From positions 1,866,858-1,930,857 of the forward strand of contig CP017950.1 in assembly GCA_002838205.1 (NCBI GenBank): a stretch of DNA of 64,000 nt. Direction: 5' to 3'. Shown here piece after piece: positions 16,557 to 26,600 of the stretch. The notes beneath the pieces are model-generated. The model was not told where the DNA came from. It worked only from the letters and a program-made list of their open reading frames with translations, and searched no databases. The position numbers and the translations under genes are program-made. This stretch comes from Tenericutes bacterium MZ-XQ (GTDB lineage: Bacteria > Bacillota_I > Bacilli_A > Acholeplasmatales > Acholeplasmataceae). The first letter of the stretch is position 1. Each line of letters starts with the position of its first letter.

Positions 16557-16610
16557 TTGTTTTAATCTATTTCACATGTTATATTTATTGTATAAATATA
16601 AAACGAGGTG
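16557..16610 (+). promoter_or_regulatory. Promoter and ribosome site of the GH35-like gene
   Basis: TTGTTT (16557-16562), a 17-base spacer and TATATT (16580-16585) with an extended TGT form a likely promoter. CGAGGTG lies about 8 bases before the ATG at 16616. No LacI-type palindrome like those at 43383 or 53830 is seen here, so this gene may be controlled separately. Confidence 0.5.
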
Positions 16611-16615
16611 TTATT

Positions 16616-19015
16616 ATGGCTTTAAAAACCTTTAAAAAACAATTACTTCTAGATGGTAAACCAAAAACATTGTTATTTGCTGAATTCCATTATTATAGAA
16701 CACCTAAGCATTTGTGGGAAAAGCGATTGGAACTCATTATAGAAGCTGGATTTGATGGTATAGCTTCATATATCCCATGGCTTATTCATGAAACAAAAGA
16801 AAATGATTTTGATTTCACAGGGAAATATCGTGGTGAGCATGATTTAGTTTCTTTTATTGAATTACTAAAAAGTCATCATCTCTTTTTTATACCAAGACCT
16901 GGCCCATTCATTATGGCTGAAATGAAAAATGATGGCATTCCATTTTGGGTATATGAAAAATACCCTGATATAAAACCAATTACATGGAATCACAAACAAG
17001 GCACTACTGTTACTGTTGATTACATGAATGAAAATTTTTTGTCTACTTCTAAAAAATACTATGAACAAATCATTCCTTTATTATCTAAATATCTATATCC
17101 AAATGGTAATATTGTAGCTATGCAATTAGATAATGAAGTTGGCATGCTTTCATGGGTGAGTAATAACCCTGAACTAAATGATTCTGTTTTAAAATCTTTT
17201 ATATCCTATCTAAAAACAACCTATAAAGATGTTAATCAGCGTTATGATTTCATTGATTCAAGTTTAGATGTTATTGCAGAAAAAGTTAGAAAACCTGAAG
17301 AGTCCTATCTTGACAAACTTCATGTAGATATTGGCTATTTTTTTAGAAAAAGATTAAGTGATTACATTGATATTTTAAAGACAATAGCTAATGAGTTGGG
17401 TTTTTCTAATCAATTAATGATTATTAATATTCATGGCTGTAGTCAAGGCAGAACCATGACATATCCCATTGGAATATCTCAACTTTATGGGACTTATTAT
17501 AAAAAATCTAATATGATTTCAGGTAGTGATGTATATATCAATGATTTTACTGTTCCTAACTTACAAGATACTTATATGGCAAATATACTTACAGATGCAA
17601 CAAATGATGAAGATCAGCCATTAACAAGTTTAGAGTTTAGCGCGGGTACAGGTGATTATGGTAATAACTTCTCACAAAGATACTCAACTTCAAGAATCGA
17701 TTTTTTAACACGATCATTTATTGCATTAGGAAATCGACTTCTTAACTATTACACATTTGTAGGTGGTAGAAATTATAGATTTGATTCCTCTTTAGGCGAT
17801 GGAAATGATCGAATTGCAACAACCGGTGAAACACATGGATATGCAGCGCCTATTGATCCATCTGGTCAAAAAAGTTATGTCTATCAAAAAACTAAAGAAG
17901 TTATCCATCTCATAAAAAATCATGGTAACTTTTTAGCAACCCAAATGCCTATATTAGATAATATCACTTATGGATTTATCCCTGATTATTTTATGACAGA
18001 ATTTCATTATCCTGATATTAAAAATGAAATTCATCAAAACTTAACTAAATACCGAGCTGGTTCATTCTGGGACGTCGTTGTAAAATCATTATTACTACTT
18101 AACTATAACTTTGATGCTACAGACTTACAAAAAAAGGAATTAGATCCAAATAAATTATGTATACTGCCATCTGCATCATATATGCCAAAAGATGTTCAAC
18201 AAAAACTTGTAGATTTCTTAAAAAAAGATGGGAAATTACTACTATATGGCGAACTTCCAAGATTTGATTTAGAAGGTGATTCTTGTACATTATTGGTAGA
18301 TTATTTCAATCTTGAGTTTATACGTAATGAAGAACATAAACGACACCCTTTTAGAACATCAATTGTTGCTCATCAATTTATAAGTGATTGTCCTGAACTG
18401 CATAGACCTTATTATCAAACATGGAAATCAAAAGAGGAAAAAGATGTTTTATTTTCAGTTTATCATTTAAATGAAGCGTGTGGGTTTTTCTTTAATGAAC
18501 CTAAAAAACATGCAGCATTGATCACAGCAGAATATCGAAGCGATCTCGATATGTTTGATCAAATCATCAAGTTATTTGGAATAGAAAAACGAATTCATAT
18601 AACTGAAAATTTATATCACGGATTGTTTGCAATTGAAACAAAAAATGAATTGGGTGAGGGTTATTTACACCTCATAAACTTAGATGACTTTGATAAGACA
18701 TTTGATATATCAACACCTACAATACAAAACAAATCCTTATATATAGAACAAAGATCAGCTTTAATGTTACCAATCAATTTAGAAATTGTAAACGGCTTAA
18801 CCATCCGTTATTCTAGTAATGAAATCCAATATTTTGATGAAGAAAAAATTATCATTTCTTTAAATGGACCAACTTTTGAATGTATGATAGACACTCATAA
18901 AGAAATCCTTTCAAATGATCCAACTGTAGAAATCGTAAGAAATGAAACTTCTATATTCATCAGAAAATCAAAACGTTATTATGGCGAAAAGACAACGGAA
19001 TTACTCATAAAATAA
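16616..19015 (+). CDS. GH35-like beta-galactosidase-type glycoside hydrolase (first copy)
   Basis: 799 residues without a signal peptide, so cytoplasmic. The N-terminal (beta/alpha)8 domain has the GH35 landmarks FAEFHYYRTPKHLWEKRLEL, SYIPWLIHE and PRPGPFIMAE. The acid/base is predicted at E174 (QLDNEVGM) and the nucleophile at E340 (LTSLEFSAG). Residues about 480-620 look like the GATase-like middle domain found in GH42 and some GH35 enzymes, followed by beta-rich domains. It shares this whole layout with the gene at 49371-47020. It probably removes a terminal beta-linked sugar; galactose is only one option. It stands alone, with an IS91-type element starting a few bases after its stop. Confidence 0.8.
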   Translation: MALKTFKKQLLLDGKPKTLLFAEFHYYRTPKHLWEKRLELIIEAGFDGIASYIPWLIHETKENDFDFTGKYRGEHDLVSFIELLKSHHLFFIPRPGPFIMAEMKNDGIPFWVYEKYPDIKPITWNHKQGTTVTVDYMNENFLSTSKKYYEQIIPLLSKYLYPNGNIVAMQLDNEVGMLSWVSNNPELNDSVLKSFISYLKTTYKDVNQRYDFIDSSLDVIAEKVRKPEESYLDKLHVDIGYFFRKRLSDYIDILKTIANELGFSNQLMIINIHGCSQGRTMTYPIGISQLYGTYYKKSNMISGSDVYINDFTVPNLQDTYMANILTDATNDEDQPLTSLEFSAGTGDYGNNFSQRYSTSRIDFLTRSFIALGNRLLNYYTFVGGRNYRFDSSLGDGNDRIATTGETHGYAAPIDPSGQKSYVYQKTKEVIHLIKNHGNFLATQMPILDNITYGFIPDYFMTEFHYPDIKNEIHQNLTKYRAGSFWDVVVKSLLLLNYNFDATDLQKKELDPNKLCILPSASYMPKDVQQKLVDFLKKDGKLLLYGELPRFDLEGDSCTLLVDYFNLEFIRNEEHKRHPFRTSIVAHQFISDCPELHRPYYQTWKSKEEKDVLFSVYHLNEACGFFFNEPKKHAALITAEYRSDLDMFDQIIKLFGIEKRIHITENLYHGLFAIETKNELGEGYLHLINLDDFDKTFDISTPTIQNKSLYIEQRSALMLPINLEIVNGLTIRYSSNEIQYFDEEKIIISLNGPTFECMIDTHKEILSNDPTVEIVRNETSIFIRKSKRYYGEKTTELLIK

Positions 19016-19084
19016 CTTAGAACAAAAGTGAATAAATTCACTAGGGGCGATAAAAATCGCCTTTTTCTTTTTAAAGTCACATTG

Positions 19085-19097
19085 TATAATAGATTTA
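19085..19097 (+). promoter_or_regulatory. -10 box giving a leaderless transposase mRNA (copy A)
   Basis: TATAAT at 19085-19090 ends six bases before the ATG at 19097, so transcription would start at or next to the A of the start codon. No ribosome site is present. Copy B has the same spacing. Confidence 0.5.
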
Positions 19098-20422
19098 TGG
19101 AACCTATAGTGATTAAGTATAAATTTAAAGATCAATTAGAACTTGCTCTTAAACATGGTGAACATGTCTTTAACAATGAGCTTGTTAAACTATCTAATTT
19201 AAAAGTATATAGAGATAACTCCATTTCCATTCAATCTATATTTGCTACCTATTGGGATTCATTTAAACTTCATTTTGAAGATAAACTACGTCCCTCAATT
19301 ATCGAAAATGTTGAAAAAATGATACATTGTCGTGATTTCAAATATGGCTACTTCTTCTATGAATGCCCAACTTGTGATAACTTTCATATCCAAGGTCTTT
19401 CTTGTCATTCAAGGTTTTGTCCTTCTTGTAATCAAAGATATCGAGAAGCTCGAACACTTGCGATTGAATCCAAATTACTTAAGTGCCCTCATAGACATTT
19501 TGTCTTTTCAGTTGCTAAAGAGATGCGTAAATTCTTTTGGCTTTATAGAGACTTATTTGATATCTTATTTCAAACTGTAAATGAAGTTCTTCATAAAGCT
19601 GTTAAGAAAACGAAGGCTGACCACCAATTAGATAGAAGACTTGGCATCATTTGTTTTCTTCACACCTATGGCAGAGATATGAAGACCAATCCTCATATCC
19701 ATGCTTTAGTTGCTGAACGCTTTATTGATGCTCATGGTCATCTATCCAACATGTCTTTCTTTCCTTTTGAGAGACTGCGTATGTTTTGGCAATATAGACT
19801 CTTAAGTAACATCTCAGCCTATTTGAAAACCCATGCGACAAATTCTATCTATAATGAGTTTAATCGCTTAAGAAGTTATCTCATTCATAAGTATAAAAAA
19901 GGCTTTTACACTTACGGGCCTCAATTAAAGAGAAAATCTAGCTTGTCTACAGCCAAAAAGATTGCTAAATACATCGCCAGATATGCTTCTCATCCAGCCA
20001 TCTCTGAATCTAGAATTGATGACTTCGATGATATCAATCACCAAGTCACTTGGCATTTTGATCCTCATGAAGATGATCAAATTTCAGATAAACATCATAA
20101 ACGAGGTACTCAAATCATCACTGATCATGTCTTTAAATTTATTGCACGTCTCATTAAACACATCCCTGATAAAGGATTTCATCTGATTCGTTATTACGGT
20201 TTTTATTCAAATCGGACAAAACGAAAAATTGCCTCTGAGTTAAAGTTAGTTAACCCTAAATCTTTGACTTATCTTAAACATCAACTTCACTTTCGAACTT
20301 TGTTGCTTAAGACTTATCACTATGACATCTTTAAATGTCAGTGTGGTTCTACTATGGTTTTAAATCTTGATGCTTCATATCTACCAAATCACCGAAAAGA
20401 GAGGTTATTTAGCGATGCCTAA
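19097..20422 (+). CDS. IS91-family HUH transposase, copy A
   Basis: 441 residues from the ATG at 19097. The N-terminal zinc finger has CPTCDNFHIQGLSCHSRFCP and one further CxxC (CNQ). The HUH metal motif is PHIHALVAE, and the two catalytic tyrosines are in KYIARYASHP (YxxxY, as in IS91). The C-terminus has a last CxCG pair (FKCQCGSTM). Known role: it nicks one strand and drives rolling-circle transposition. An earlier in-frame ATG at 19028 lies in the terminal hairpin region and would put the promoter inside the gene, so it was not used. It overlaps the next ORF by 8 bases. Confidence 0.85.
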   Translation: MEPIVIKYKFKDQLELALKHGEHVFNNELVKLSNLKVYRDNSISIQSIFATYWDSFKLHFEDKLRPSIIENVEKMIHCRDFKYGYFFYECPTCDNFHIQGLSCHSRFCPSCNQRYREARTLAIESKLLKCPHRHFVFSVAKEMRKFFWLYRDLFDILFQTVNEVLHKAVKKTKADHQLDRRLGIICFLHTYGRDMKTNPHIHALVAERFIDAHGHLSNMSFFPFERLRMFWQYRLLSNISAYLKTHATNSIYNEFNRLRSYLIHKYKKGFYTYGPQLKRKSSLSTAKKIAKYIARYASHPAISESRIDDFDDINHQVTWHFDPHEDDQISDKHHKRGTQIITDHVFKFIARLIKHIPDKGFHLIRYYGFYSNRTKRKIASELKLVNPKSLTYLKHQLHFRTLLLKTYHYDIFKCQCGSTMVLNLDASYLPNHRKERLFSDA

Positions 20423-20735
20423 ACTATTTAAAACTAAATCTGTGCATATGTCTTTTGTTCAAAAAAAGAATTTGTATGCTGAATATAAATCAGCTGTTAA
20501 GCAGGGATTCATTGCTGGCCCTGCCGCTTCATTTAATGCATTTATATCGATGCCTAATTTTGATATCATGGTTGATATGAAATGTCTGCACTGTGGATTT
20601 GAACTTACTGTCAATTTTTCTGGTTATGCTCACTTTATGGAGACTGAAGGTGCTGCTTTTCCCGTTGATGTTTGTAGTCATTGTGGTAAGTTGCAGTTTG
20701 TGCCTTTAGATATTTATCATAAACTTATTGATTAA
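20415..20735 (+). CDS. Small zinc-ribbon protein carried by IS91 copy A
   Basis: 106 residues. It overlaps the transposase stop by 8 bases (ATGCCTAA). A CxxC pair at CLHCG and another at CSHCG, about 40 residues apart, can bind one zinc ion. The C-terminal VPLDIYHKL is nearly the same in copy B (VPLDVYHK), and the N-terminus MPKLFKT matches MPKYFNT. Its presence in both related elements suggests that it is a real part of this IS group, perhaps helping the transposase or controlling it. I know of no named family. The start at 20415 matches the start of the copy B protein. Confidence 0.7.
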   Translation: MPKLFKTKSVHMSFVQKKNLYAEYKSAVKQGFIAGPAASFNAFISMPNFDIMVDMKCLHCGFELTVNFSGYAHFMETEGAAFPVDVCSHCGKLQFVPLDIYHKLID

Positions 20736-20755
20736 TTTGTTGACTCGTTTTACAG

Positions 20756-20777
20756 ACTCATTTTAGATGAGTTTTTT
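20756..20777 (+). terminator. Terminator inside IS91 copy A
   Basis: ACTCAT (20756-20761) and ATGAGT (20767-20772) with a 5-base loop and six T, 20 bases after the zinc-ribbon ORF. Confidence 0.7.
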
Positions 20778-20886
20778 CTGTTTGTTTTTATTTAAATTAT
20801 CAATTAGAATTTCCTAGTTAATGAACAAAAGTGAATAAATTCACTCAGGGCGATAAAATCGCCTTTTCTTTTTTTATCTTTCTTTT

Positions 20887-20899
20887 TATAATAGAATCA
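20887..20899 (+). promoter_or_regulatory. -10 box giving a leaderless transposase mRNA (copy B)
   Basis: TATAAT at 20887-20892 ends six bases before the ATG at 20899, exactly as in copy A. No ribosome site is visible. Confidence 0.5.
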
Positions 20900-22206
20900 T
20901 GGACCCTATCTTACTCAAATATAAGTTTAGAGATCTCTTAGCCTTCGCTGCGATGCAGGGTAAGGATGTCTATGAAAATGAACTGAATAAACTTTCAAAT
21001 TTGAAAGCCTATCGAAAGCCAAAACTAACCATTCAATCCATCTTTCAAACATACTGGCCCATATTTAAACCTTTGTTTATCGATAGACTAAGACCTGCCA
21101 TCATTTCTAATGTTGAAAAAATGATTGACTGTAAAAATTTATCTAAAGGACATCTTTTTTTCGAGTGTCCTTCTTGTGATAACTTTCATCTCCAAGGTTT
21201 ATCTTGTCATTCTAGATTTTGTGTTTCTTGTAACCAGAACTATCGTGAGAAAAGAACGATTGCTGTTCAATCAAAACTTTTAGATGTCCCTCACCGTCAC
21301 TTCGTCTTTTCTATCGCTAGAGAACTTAGAGATTACTTTAGAATTTATCGGGGGCTTTTTGATGTCTTTTTCTCATCTGTTAATGAAGCGCTTCAAGCAC
21401 TTGTCTTTTCATCAAAGATTGCAGTTAAAGAAGATCGTAGACTTGGTCTCATTGCTTTTCTTCATACCTTTGGGCGTGATCTTAAGTTTAATCCTCATAT
21501 TCACGTTTTGGTTGCTGAAAGAACGCTCGATCTCAATCAAAACTTGCGAAAGTTTTCTTACTTTCATTTTGAAAAACTTAGACTTTACTTCCAACTTGCT
21601 TTACTTAGAAATATCTCAAATTACTTAAAGGTCCACGCGAGTAAGGACATCTATAACCGCTTCAATCGTTTGAGATCTTCTCTCATCTCAAAATATAAGA
21701 AAGGCTTTTATGCACATGGTCCAAAACTTAAAGATTATGGTTTTCTGAATGCTGCGAAAAAAGTTTCTGATTATATCACACGTTATGCTTCACGTCCTGC
21801 AATTTCTGAAGAACGTATTTTGAATCTCGATACTTCTACCCATATGATCACTTGGACCTATGATCCTCATGAAGATGATGATAAATCAGAAGATGATCCT
21901 TCATTTCTTGGTAGACAAACCATCACTGAACATGTCTTTAGGTTTATTGCCAAACTCATCGTTCACATTCCAGATGAGCACTTTCACACCATTCGCTATT
22001 TTGGTTTCTATGCAAATAAATCAAAGAAATCGGTCGCTACTTTCAAAAAACTACTTTCAAATGCTTCTATTAAACTCAAACGTTCTCGCTCAAATTGGAT
22101 ACATATGCTAAAATCAATTTATAAGTATCATCCCATCTTATGTTCATGTGGCCACATCATGAAACTTAATCTAGATTATTCTTTACTAAGAGACCCCGGA
22201 GGTTAA
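20899..22206 (+). CDS. IS91-family HUH transposase, copy B
   Basis: 435 residues and clearly homologous to copy A over its full length. It has the zinc finger CPSCDNFHLQGLSCHSRFCV plus CNQ, HUH motif PHIHVLVAE, and tyrosine motif DYITRYASRP (YxxxY). The C-terminal ILCSCGHIM keeps the CxCG pair. The reading frame is intact, so the element may be active. The stop lies 4 bases before the ATG of the zinc-ribbon ORF; AGACCCCGGAGG near the end of the gene is a strong ribosome site for that next ORF. Confidence 0.85.
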   Translation: MDPILLKYKFRDLLAFAAMQGKDVYENELNKLSNLKAYRKPKLTIQSIFQTYWPIFKPLFIDRLRPAIISNVEKMIDCKNLSKGHLFFECPSCDNFHLQGLSCHSRFCVSCNQNYREKRTIAVQSKLLDVPHRHFVFSIARELRDYFRIYRGLFDVFFSSVNEALQALVFSSKIAVKEDRRLGLIAFLHTFGRDLKFNPHIHVLVAERTLDLNQNLRKFSYFHFEKLRLYFQLALLRNISNYLKVHASKDIYNRFNRLRSSLISKYKKGFYAHGPKLKDYGFLNAAKKVSDYITRYASRPAISEERILNLDTSTHMITWTYDPHEDDDKSEDDPSFLGRQTITEHVFRFIAKLIVHIPDEHFHTIRYFGFYANKSKKSVATFKKLLSNASIKLKRSRSNWIHMLKSIYKYHPILCSCGHIMKLNLDYSLLRDPGG

Positions 22207-22210
22207 ACCT

Positions 22211-22543
22211 ATGCCAAAATATTTTAATACCATCAAATTGAAAATTTCTGATGAAGAGAAAAAACTTCGCTTAGAAGACTATCGCTATGCCCTTCAAAAC
22301 GGCTTTTACTTTGGACCACCTGTTGATATCCACGATTTTATGAATAAAGATATCTTTGATGAATTCGTTCGTTTTAAATGTCTTGTTTGTGGCACTGAAC
22401 ATGTTGAGGAATATGATATCTTACTAGAAATTTGGGATGAATCTATTTCTGATTATCCTAAAATATACTGTGAAAACTGTGGGAAAGAATCTTCTGTACC
22501 ACTTGATGTTTATCATAAACAAACCTTAAAGGTTTTTAGATAA
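22211..22543 (+). CDS. Small zinc-ribbon protein carried by IS91 copy B
   Basis: 110 residues. CxxC pairs at CLVCG and CENCG lie about 40 residues apart, and VPLDVYHK is near the C-terminus, as in the copy A protein. The middle part (LLEIWDESISDYPK) is different from copy A, so the zinc-ribbon frame and the two ends are what is kept. It has its own ribosome site and follows the transposase by 4 bases. Confidence 0.7.
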   Translation: MPKYFNTIKLKISDEEKKLRLEDYRYALQNGFYFGPPVDIHDFMNKDIFDEFVRFKCLVCGTEHVEEYDILLEIWDESISDYPKIYCENCGKESSVPLDVYHKQTLKVFR

Positions 22544-22567
22544 TTGTTTTGACTTATATCTTACTCA

Positions 22568-22589
22568 CCCACATAACTGTGGGGTTTTT
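22568..22589 (+). terminator. Terminator inside IS91 copy B
   Basis: CCCACA (22568-22573) pairs with TGTGGG (22578-22583) across a 4-base loop, followed by five T. Confidence 0.75.
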
Positions 22590-22634
22590 GTCTATTTTGA
22601 TTTTTAGATTTGAAAATAGAATTTCCTATTAAGT

Positions 22635-22667
22635 AAAAAAAGACGGCTATCATTAGTGATAGCCGTC
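22635..22667 (-). terminator. Terminator of the beta-1,2-glucan operon (after the LacI gene)
   Basis: GACGGCTATC (22642-22651) and GATAGCCGTC (22658-22667) form a perfect 10-base stem with a 6-base loop. On the minus strand seven T follow. It closes the 20.6-kb operon that starts at 43277. Confidence 0.9.
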
Positions 22668-22675
22668 TTATTATA

Positions 22676-23629
22676 TTATGTGTTCCTAACTACTAACGCC
22701 ACAGGTACCTTCTTTTCTTTATCTACCTGTTCTCCTTTTAAGATACTAAGCATATCCTTAGCAACTTGAACTCCCCATGCATGATGATCTATATGAATTG
22801 TAGATAAACCACCAGCGATATATGTTGATACATCAACATCATCAAATCCTATTACATTTAAATCTTTTGGAATAGATATGCCTTTATCTTCTAGAGCTTT
22901 AATCATCCCTATTGCCATTTCATCATTTGCAGAAAAAATAGCATCAAATGGTAATTCATCATTAAGCATATCAACAATAGCTTTTCCACTTTTTTCTGTG
23001 AAATCCCCAAAGTAAACAATTGGATCCATGTTTTGGTTTTTCATGATATCTAAATATCCTTGATATCTTTCTTTGTCATCATAACTTCCAACAACACCTG
23101 ATAAATATGCAATCTTTCTTCTGCCTTTGTCTACTAAGTATTGTGTTGCAATCTTTGCGCCTTCATAAGAGTTTACGACATGTGAAAAAATTAAGTCTCC
23201 ACCTGGATTTGCTCGATCTAATAATATAGTTGGTATATTTAAACTTTCTGCAATAGTAATCACTTTTTCATCTACAATCGGACATAAAATGATTGCTGCA
23301 TCAATTTGTCTTTCAGTAATCATTTTTTTTGCATTTCTCGAAAATGATACTAATAAGTTATACTCACTACCTTCTAGTCCAGTAGCAACCCCATCATAGA
23401 TTTTATGATAAACTGGTCCACTAAAACCCGAGACAAAAAAACCTATATTATATGTTTTCTTGTTTTTTAAGTTTCTTGCAGCTGCATTAGGATAATATTT
23501 CATTTTTTTTGCAACAGCCCATATTTTATCTTTTGTTGATTGCGGAATGTTTCCTGAATCATTAAGTGCATATGATACTGTCGAAATACTATACCCTGAA
23601 GCTTTAGCTACATCTTTGATAGTGACCAT
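22676..23629 (-). CDS. LacI-family transcriptional regulator of the beta-1,2-glucan locus
   Basis: 317 residues. The N-terminal helix-turn-helix is TIKDVAKASGYSISTVSYAL (residues 3-22), with the hinge helix PNAAARNLKNKK near residue 47. A periplasmic-binding-protein-like sugar domain follows (NIGFFVSGFSG to the end). It is the last gene of the operon, 39 bases after the phosphorylase gene. LacI-type palindromes with central CG occur upstream of the first gene of this operon and of the neighbouring one, so it likely represses both and is released by an imported sugar such as sophorose. The effector is inferred. Confidence 0.85.
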   Translation of the reverse strand: MVTIKDVAKASGYSISTVSYALNDSGNIPQSTKDKIWAVAKKMKYYPNAAARNLKNKKTYNIGFFVSGFSGPVYHKIYDGVATGLEGSEYNLLVSFSRNAKKMITERQIDAAIILCPIVDEKVITIAESLNIPTILLDRANPGGDLIFSHVVNSYEGAKIATQYLVDKGRRKIAYLSGVVGSYDDKERYQGYLDIMKNQNMDPIVYFGDFTEKSGKAIVDMLNDELPFDAIFSANDEMAIGMIKALEDKGISIPKDLNVIGFDDVDVSTYIAGGLSTIHIDHHAWGVQVAKDMLSILKGEQVDKEKKVPVALVVRNT

Positions 23630-23668
23630 AATATCATCTCCTTGTGTATCTATCTTATGATAACCTAG

Positions 23669-26600
23669 TTATTCAAAATATTCAAGTGTCACGAAATCAG
23701 ATTGAAGACATAATGATGAATCTATTTTTATACCACCTGGACGATAAGATTGACTTAGTACATCAAATGGTATAGATTTACCGTTTATTTTAACTAATCT
23801 TCCATTATGATTTAAATGATAAATAATTGTAACATGAGTTTGATCTATCTTCATATTGAGCTTTAATCCATCTAATTCTTTTGGAAGTTGTGGATCAAGT
23901 ACTAAATGCTTCCCTTGAAAATCTACTCCTAAAACTTTAGATATTAATTGATTGATGTAAATACCTGGACCACTTGAATAAACACGCCATCCACCTTTAA
24001 CTTTAATATCTTCAGTAAGCAATTTATCAAAATGTTTCATCGCTTCATATCGATTTAAAAATGCACCATCGCTACTTGAGAAATAAGCATTTGCTTGTCT
24101 ATAGTCTGCATGTTTAACAACATCTTGTATCTGTATAGGGTTAATTTTCAACAAACCATCCCATGTTTCTTCTTTCTTACCTAAAGCTGCCATCGCTTCT
24201 ACAAATCGAATATGTGCATGAACATATTGCAAACTAATTTCGCGTCCAAAATTGGCTGATGTTTCAGCACGTTTAAAATAAGTATTTCTACCGCCATGAT
24301 ATGGAACTGTTTTATCCATTAATCTTACACCATCTGGATGATATAAATGTTTTTTGATTACATCATATAAATAGGAAGCTTGTTTTTGATCAAAGAGTTC
24401 AGAAATAAGACCTCTATTCATTGGTAAAAGTCTATACTTCATATGTGTGACATCATCATTAGGATGTATGATATATCTTATACCGTGATCTCCAAAATGT
24501 AAGAACCCAGCAGGTATTTTATCTTTAATGACATACTTTTGATAATCATTTTTGATCAATGCTGCTTCTTCTTTTAAAAAAGTAGCTAATACCTGATCTT
24601 TATGCTCTAATAAATGACCTAACATAAGAAATGTTTCATAAGTTAAAGCAGTTGTCCATCCACTTACCATACTTTTTCTAAGTTCAGGATTTGCTGGTTG
24701 TAATGTATCATCCCAGTCTCCATCTCCATAACTTGATAAATGTGTGTTCGGTATGTAATGCATCAAAATGGTTTGTATGGTTTTTTTTACATGATCAAGT
24801 ATTGTTTCTTTTTCTTCAGTAAATTTTGATGTGTCATAATGCGTATAAGAAACCATTTCATCTAAAATGCTATCATCTGCAGTAGCTTTCAAATAGAGTG
24901 CTAAACTTCTTATTGGCCACACAATAATGTCTCCGTGGCTTTCTTTAGCTTGAATATGGCGATAAGCATCAAACATAAACCATTGTGGCCAATCACCATT
25001 TTCAAAGAATTGTTGTCTAAAGACTTTAATTAGAATTGCTTTTGCTACATCATATTTTCTGAGCGATAAGAAATATTCAAATGGTCCTTGACACACATCT
25101 CTTGTTCCCCATGCAGCTCCACCAAACTGTTCTAATCCATGAGGCGATGCATAATGGATAAGTGCATCATGCGTATACCAATACATAATTGTATTAAATT
25201 TATCTACTTCATCATGTCGCCTATTATCTTGATCTATTGATAAACTAAAATGGTTTATATTTTCTTGATAATACTCTTGAAATAGTACCTTTTCATCTTC
25301 AAACACCAATGATTTGTGTGAAACTTTTCTATCGATTTCACCATATATATTTATGACAGCTTTATGATCCACAATATTTAAAATAAATAATGATTCTTCA
25401 AACATCTGCTCAAAAGGCTGATCAATAAGCTTTCCTTTTTCTATGTGCATATACATTTTTGAATCTGGAAAATGTTCGGACATCATTGAAGTTTGACTTG
25501 GTTCAAATATAAAAGTATGATTATCTTTATGCACTTCATAATCTAAAGCAAGTTCTTCATGTCCCATGACAACTTGTTGTGTAATCAGCATATCATAGTC
25601 AATATGATGATGACTCTTAATCTCTAAGTTAAGTTGTGGTTGTGTAAAACTTGTATAAGTTTTTATCTCTAACACATCATCATTGATTACATATAACCAT
25701 TTAGCATAATTAAATCCCATTTCATAAACTGCTGGCATACCTAATAGTTGATATTTACCATCAATATAGATATATATTCTTTGACCGTTTGCTCTTTGTA
25801 AATTTAACATGTTTCTGGAATTTGAAATAAATTTATGAAATGAGGTATTACCAATAACTAACTGCGCATTAAATACACCAGGCATAAAACTTGTTGAAGC
25901 AAGCGTTTGTTTACCAACAAAGTTATTGTTTTCACTCAATATAATATGTCCATGCATTCTTTCGACATGTCTTTCTTTTTCTTTTAAGACAACATGTTCA
26001 TGGTTTTTTGTAAAAAATGATAATAGATGATGTTTATCTTTTTCTTCAAAATAACGATTAGGATATAACTCATCTAGCATACTTGTGTTAATTGCTTTAC
26101 TTTCAAATATATCCTTTGCATAAAATCTTAACGGATGATGTTTCAAATGTTTAACTTCATTGTTTTCTATGCTTAGCTGTTTATATGAATTTTGTACCTC
26201 ATTCATAAAATGTAGTTTATCAACAGAATCATTAAACTTAGGAACAAAGTGACCATAAAATATGATATGTGTCATGTCTTGATGGATGGTTAATACTTCA
26301 CTTTGTAGTGAAGCACAAGCAAACTCATATTGATAAATTTCATTTGGCAACATATCAGAATTTAAAGCCGCTGGTTTGCCATCGAATTTTGATGATAAAC
26401 CAAAAAACTGATAACCATCAGTTGCATAACCTATGGTTTTAGTAAGTGATCCTATTTGTAAGTATTCATCATTTCCTTGGTTTTGTTTTGAACAAATAAC
26501 ATAACAATCATTATTCTTAAACACTTTATGATCGATGTACTGTGCATTATAAGCTTCATTGTTTCTAATCGCTCCACCATGCTTTATACCAATATCTTGA

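Larger units (their letters stand above)
19020..20822 (+). mobile_element. IS91-type insertion sequence, copy A
   Basis: The element holds a transposase and a small zinc-ribbon ORF that overlaps it. Its left end follows the tetranucleotide GAAC (19020-19023) and contains a 16-base palindrome AGTGAATAAATTCACT (19027-19042) and a hairpin GGCGAT/ATCGCC (19046-19061) with a T-run. The right end is marked by TAGAATTTCCTA, shared with copy B. GAAC is one of the tetranucleotide targets known for the IS91 family, which moves by rolling-circle transposition and makes no target duplication. Copy B starts right after it with its own GAAC. Confidence 0.8.
20823..22632 (+). mobile_element. IS91-type insertion sequence, copy B
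   Basis: Directly follows copy A. GAAC at 20823-20826, the same 16-base palindrome (20830-20845) and GGCGAT/ATCGCC hairpin (20849-20863) open the element. TAGAATTTCCTATTAA closes it near 22632, just before the terminator of the LacI gene. The first 23 bases from GAAC are identical in both copies, yet the proteins differ at many positions, so A and B are related elements rather than a recent duplication. Confidence 0.8.

Noticed and set aside
22676-23629. LacI protein as regulator of the GH35-like gene at 16616
   Set aside because: No TGAAACGTTTCA-type palindrome is seen in 16395-16615, and the two IS91 elements separate the genes.
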